From the NCBI GenBank assembly GCA_014803575.1, contig JAAVBO010000006.1, positions 42,679 to 82,256 of the forward strand: a stretch of DNA of 39,578 nt, in the 5' to 3' direction. This document shows, piece by piece, positions 37,601-39,578 of the stretch; position 1 is the stretch's first letter, and each line of letters starts with the position of its first letter. The notes under the pieces are model-generated. The model saw nothing but the letters and a program-made list of their open reading frames with translations, had not been told where the DNA came from and searched no databases. The translations under genes and the position numbers were made by a program. This stretch comes from a bacterium (GTDB taxonomy: Bacteria; Pseudomonadota; Alphaproteobacteria; Rs-D84; CACZYB01).

Positions 37601-38065
37601 TTCAATAATTTTGAAATGTGGAGAAATGTTTGCCTCTATCGGAAAACGTTTTAACACTGATTGGCAAAAGGCGTGTATTGTATAAATTTTAAGAGGTATC
37701 GGGTTATCGATTAATTTTGAAAAAAGTTTTCGGGCAGTTATTTTTAATTCATCAATGTTTGAATCTTTAAAATCAAAATTTTCAATATCTGTTGTAAAAA
37801 GATTTTTAATTTCAAGTTCCAAATCTTCATCACTTATGACACTCCAATTTCTTGCACGTTTGAAAATACGATCTTGCATTTCAATTGCACCTGCATTTGT
37901 GTATGTAAGGCACAATATTTTTGTGGGGTCAATGTTTGATAAAAACAAACGTAACAGTCGAGATACAAGGACGGTAGTTTTTCCTGTTCCCGCACTTGCA
38001 GAAACCCAAACGGAAAAATTTGGATTTGATGCATCTTTTTGATTTTGTAAAGAATTATCCTTCAT
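34676..38065 (-). CDS. addA: Double-strand break repair helicase/nuclease AddA (alphaproteobacterial type)
   Basis: VWVSASAGTGKTTVLVSRLLRLFLSNIDPTKILCLTYTNAGAIEMQDRI, DEAQDTSPIQWDIV, VMTVHGSKGLEAPIVFL, C-terminal nuclease motif ILIIDYKTD...AYKLQLANYKKV. Confidence 0.95.
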   Translation of the reverse strand: MKDNSLQNQKDASNPNFSVWVSASAGTGKTTVLVSRLLRLFLSNIDPTKILCLTYTNAGAIEMQDRIFKRARNWSVISDEDLELEIKNLFTTDIENFDFKDSNIDELKITARKLFSKLIDNPIPLKIYTIHAFCQSVLKRFPIEANISPHFKIIEPIDASRLLKEAYKQFLLKIRHTKSENDINLFNKFTLLTKNLSQTDFEKLMENIISDREKFNTLLNIYKTKDNIQKSLWKNFFAPYENEQIEKDEESLLKNFIEKIPTDILKNYLSVLEKSQSKTAQKNFKILSNFLALSSVADKVKNIDNYKSIFLTKDNTVRDKLLVKDDAINNPQLETCLIKEAERIKTAFEILGCINVYNLTIAVIDIALELMNTYKSLKEKEGVMDFSDLIETVERLFKKPNISEWILYKMDGGVSHILIDEAQDTSPIQWDIVDTLTEQFFTTARDEKNMKSIFSVGDRKQSIFGFQGADISLFEKYKKHFKNRVERDGFVFKDLPLNRSFRSCKNILNLVDNVLNTSQRVKGVLLANEEIEHIPHRTDFDGYIELIPLAKAKKDESEDYIKPPVEVVHISNAKITISDIIAKKIRHILDNDFISTGKHSKRKVEPRDIMILVQKRKNSKYLIEKLNEYHIPFSGQDKLNLSENIVVEDLISLIKFTLSPYDDLSLAEVLKSPLYNLTDDDLFTLCYERKGALFEELKSHKNYENIYNELSEFIELSRIQTPFLFFDYVLKVKDKRKNFISRFGDIVNDVLNEFIQKCLYYDKEKMGKSMFDFYSWFTSSKIEVKRDMEQMGNYVRIMTVHGSKGLEAPIVFLFDANVNDANLSDKILWNDNLPIVKTSNFQNINNNFAKIYNNRKQLNEDEFYRLLYVAMTRARDKLYISGWEDLKGEHTKSWYSCIKEVIEKSANKTTDKILTLAGKEIIDDEILFIGNPNIQTDTVDTQQHTKETKITIPTYLYEREKTSENCIDNITATSPLNPINMEKNSLKKGSIIHKLLENFKGKNVQNFKTSALKYLEKTGTDDKEKIINQIETILNNSELDFMFKDNTFAELEVAIENKTYRIDKLVIQNNEILIIDYKTDTNVPNKDNVPTAYKLQLANYKKVMEKIYPQYKIRTFILWFETANLMEII

Positions 38066-38307
38066 TATAACTCTTTGGAATTAAGATATTCTTTCAGACT
38101 TAATTCCTGTTCCGATAAAAATGAATCTGGATTTTTGATAAGTTGTTCTTCTTGCTTTTTTATTATTATAACAGCATCACGAAAATTTTTAGCAATTTTC
38201 TTTTCAACCATATCGTCGGCTTTAAACTGTCTTAAAGTAGCAGCTTGATCCGAAAAAAATTCTTCTAAAATTTTTTCTTTTTCTTTTTGTGTTATTTTTT
38301 CTGTCAT
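38065..38307 (-). CDS. Hypothetical protein (80 aa) translationally coupled to addA
   Basis: Stop overlaps addA start; charged helical sequence. Confidence 0.55.
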   Translation of the reverse strand: MTEKITQKEKEKILEEFFSDQAATLRQFKADDMVEKKIAKNFRDAVIIIKKQEEQLIKNPDSFLSEQELSLKEYLNSKEL

Positions 38308-38405
38308 AGCAACCTTCTAAATTTTATTAATTATTAAAAATAATTATAGCATAAAGTTTAAAAATATGCTACATTATTTTTATATAAAAATTTGGAGGGG
38401 ATAAA

Positions 38406-39578
38406 ATGAACAAAGAATTAAGAAATTTAAAATATGTAAAAGAAAGATTAACTTACTATCTGTCAAAGACATCAAATAAAACCATTAAACAAGCAAACGT
38501 TCGCGATTGGTATAATGCTTTTACAGATATGATTAATAATGAGCTTATCAGTTCGGCAAACGATACTGAAGAAAATATTCTTAATCGTAAAAATAAGTTT
38601 GTAGCATATCTTTCTATGGAATATTTGCTTGGAAAACTTGGTAATCAAACTTTGCTTAATTTGAAGGCAAAGGAAATTTTCAGTCGTGCGTTTGACAGTT
38701 TTGGCGTAAAGCTTGAAGATGTGCTTGATTTGGAAGTTCAAACACAACTTGGTAATGGCGGACTCGGAAGATTGGCTGCGTGTTTTTTTGATTCACTTTC
38801 CACACTTAACCTTCCGGCATTCGGATACGGACTTTTTTATCGTTGCGGTATTTACAAGCAAGTTATTGAAAAGGGTATGCAAGTAGAAAAACCTGATTTA
38901 TGGATAAAGGATAAAAATATTGCCGTTGATAAAAGAAAGGATATTTCTTATATTGTAAATTTCGGCGGTCGCATTGAAAAAGGTGATAATATTGAAACTA
39001 TGAAATGGATACCGGCAGAGGGTGTAAAATGTAATGCGAATGATATTTTGCTTGCCGGATACGGGGACAAAGCGACTTTGCGTGTTCGACTTTGGGAGGC
39101 GGAAAGGAATGATAAATCCGCACCTGATATTAAAAAGACTATTACAAACATTACTGACTTTTTATATCCGCCGGATATGACGGATGAGGGACGACGTCTT
39201 CGTCTTCGTCAGGAATATGTTTTGGTGTCTGCATCTGTACAGGATTTGTTTGCAAGATTTAGGAAAACAGGATTAAGTATAAACAAAATTGATAATTTCT
39301 TGGCGGTGCAGTTAAATGATACTCACCCTACTCTTGCAATTCCCGAAATTATCAGAATACTTATGACAGAGTATGCGTTTTCTTATGACGAGGCATACAA
39401 GAAAATGTATAAAATTTGTGCCTATACAAATCATACATTGATGGCGGAGGCGTTGGAAAAAATTGGTATTAATCTTTTCAAATCCGAGCTTCCATATCAC
39501 TTTGCGATAATTGAAAAAATTAATGCCGACTTTATGGCTATGGCAAAGGAAAAAGTGGCAAACTTTAAATTGTCACAA
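38406..39578 (+). CDS. glgP: Glycogen/alpha-glucan phosphorylase, N-terminal part (runs off right edge)
   Basis: FVAYLSMEYLLGKLGNQTLLNL, DVLDLEVQTQLGNGGLGRLAACFFDSLSTLNLPAFGYGLFYRCGIYKQ, AVQLNDTHPTLAIPEIIRIL; SD GGAGGGG; absent from the ORF track because no stop is reached. Confidence 0.95.
   Translation, partial: MNKELRNLKYVKERLTYYLSKTSNKTIKQANVRDWYNAFTDMINNELISSANDTEENILNRKNKFVAYLSMEYLLGKLGNQTLLNLKAKEIFSRAFDSFGVKLEDVLDLEVQTQLGNGGLGRLAACFFDSLSTLNLPAFGYGLFYRCGIYKQVIEKGMQVEKPDLWIKDKNIAVDKRKDISYIVNFGGRIEKGDNIETMKWIPAEGVKCNANDILLAGYGDKATLRVRLWEAERNDKSAPDIKKTITNITDFLYPPDMTDEGRRLRLRQEYVLVSASVQDLFARFRKTGLSINKIDNFLAVQLNDTHPTLAIPEIIRILMTEYAFSYDEAYKKMYKICAYTNHTLMAEALEKIGINLFKSELPYHFAIIEKINADFMAMAKEKVANFKLSQ

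Noticed and set aside
34893-38042. Many plus-strand ORFs within addA
   Set aside because: Antisense shadows; no SD or recognisable protein motifs.
1-39578. CRISPR arrays, tRNA/rRNA genes, insertion sequences, prophage genes
   Set aside because: No direct-repeat arrays, cloverleaf genes, transposases or phage structural genes recognised on either strand; low-complexity A/T runs are background.

Overview
AT-rich window from an apparently alphaproteobacterial genome (inferred from AddA, alpha-type SspB, ParC and Pss/Psd protein signatures). Housekeeping genes present: str operon (fusA partial, rpsG, rpsL), birA, lepA, nusB, sspB, CaCA antiporter, licD-family gene, dgkA-pssA-psd, GT25, parC, recO, mlaC-like, sufBCD, U32 peptidase, soluble lytic transglycosylase, rnhB, addA, glgP (partial). 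Strongest observations: (1) an anaerobic class III ribonucleotide reductase that appears split. The nrdD ORF ends just after its C-terminal Zn-binding motif. The glycyl-radical segment (CEIWTRAMGYCRPVQNFNKGKKSEFYERKYF) is a separate 66-aa ORF 68 bp downstream, with its own near-consensus promoter (TTGATA-N17-TATAAT) and AGGAGG site. Tandem NrdR-like boxes lie only upstream of the large ORF. (2) A predicted secreted protein whose start and signal peptide are separated from the rest of the ORF by a G9 tract, a candidate phase-variable (or slippage-expressed) gene. (3) A Chlamydia AaxABC-like arginine/agmatine module: pyruvoyl-dependent arginine decarboxylase, APC antiporter, OprB-like porin. (4) A BirA with a divergent biotin-binding loop. 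(5) A GC-rich intergenic repeat-like block with a decayed coding frame. No tRNA, rRNA or CRISPR array was recognised.
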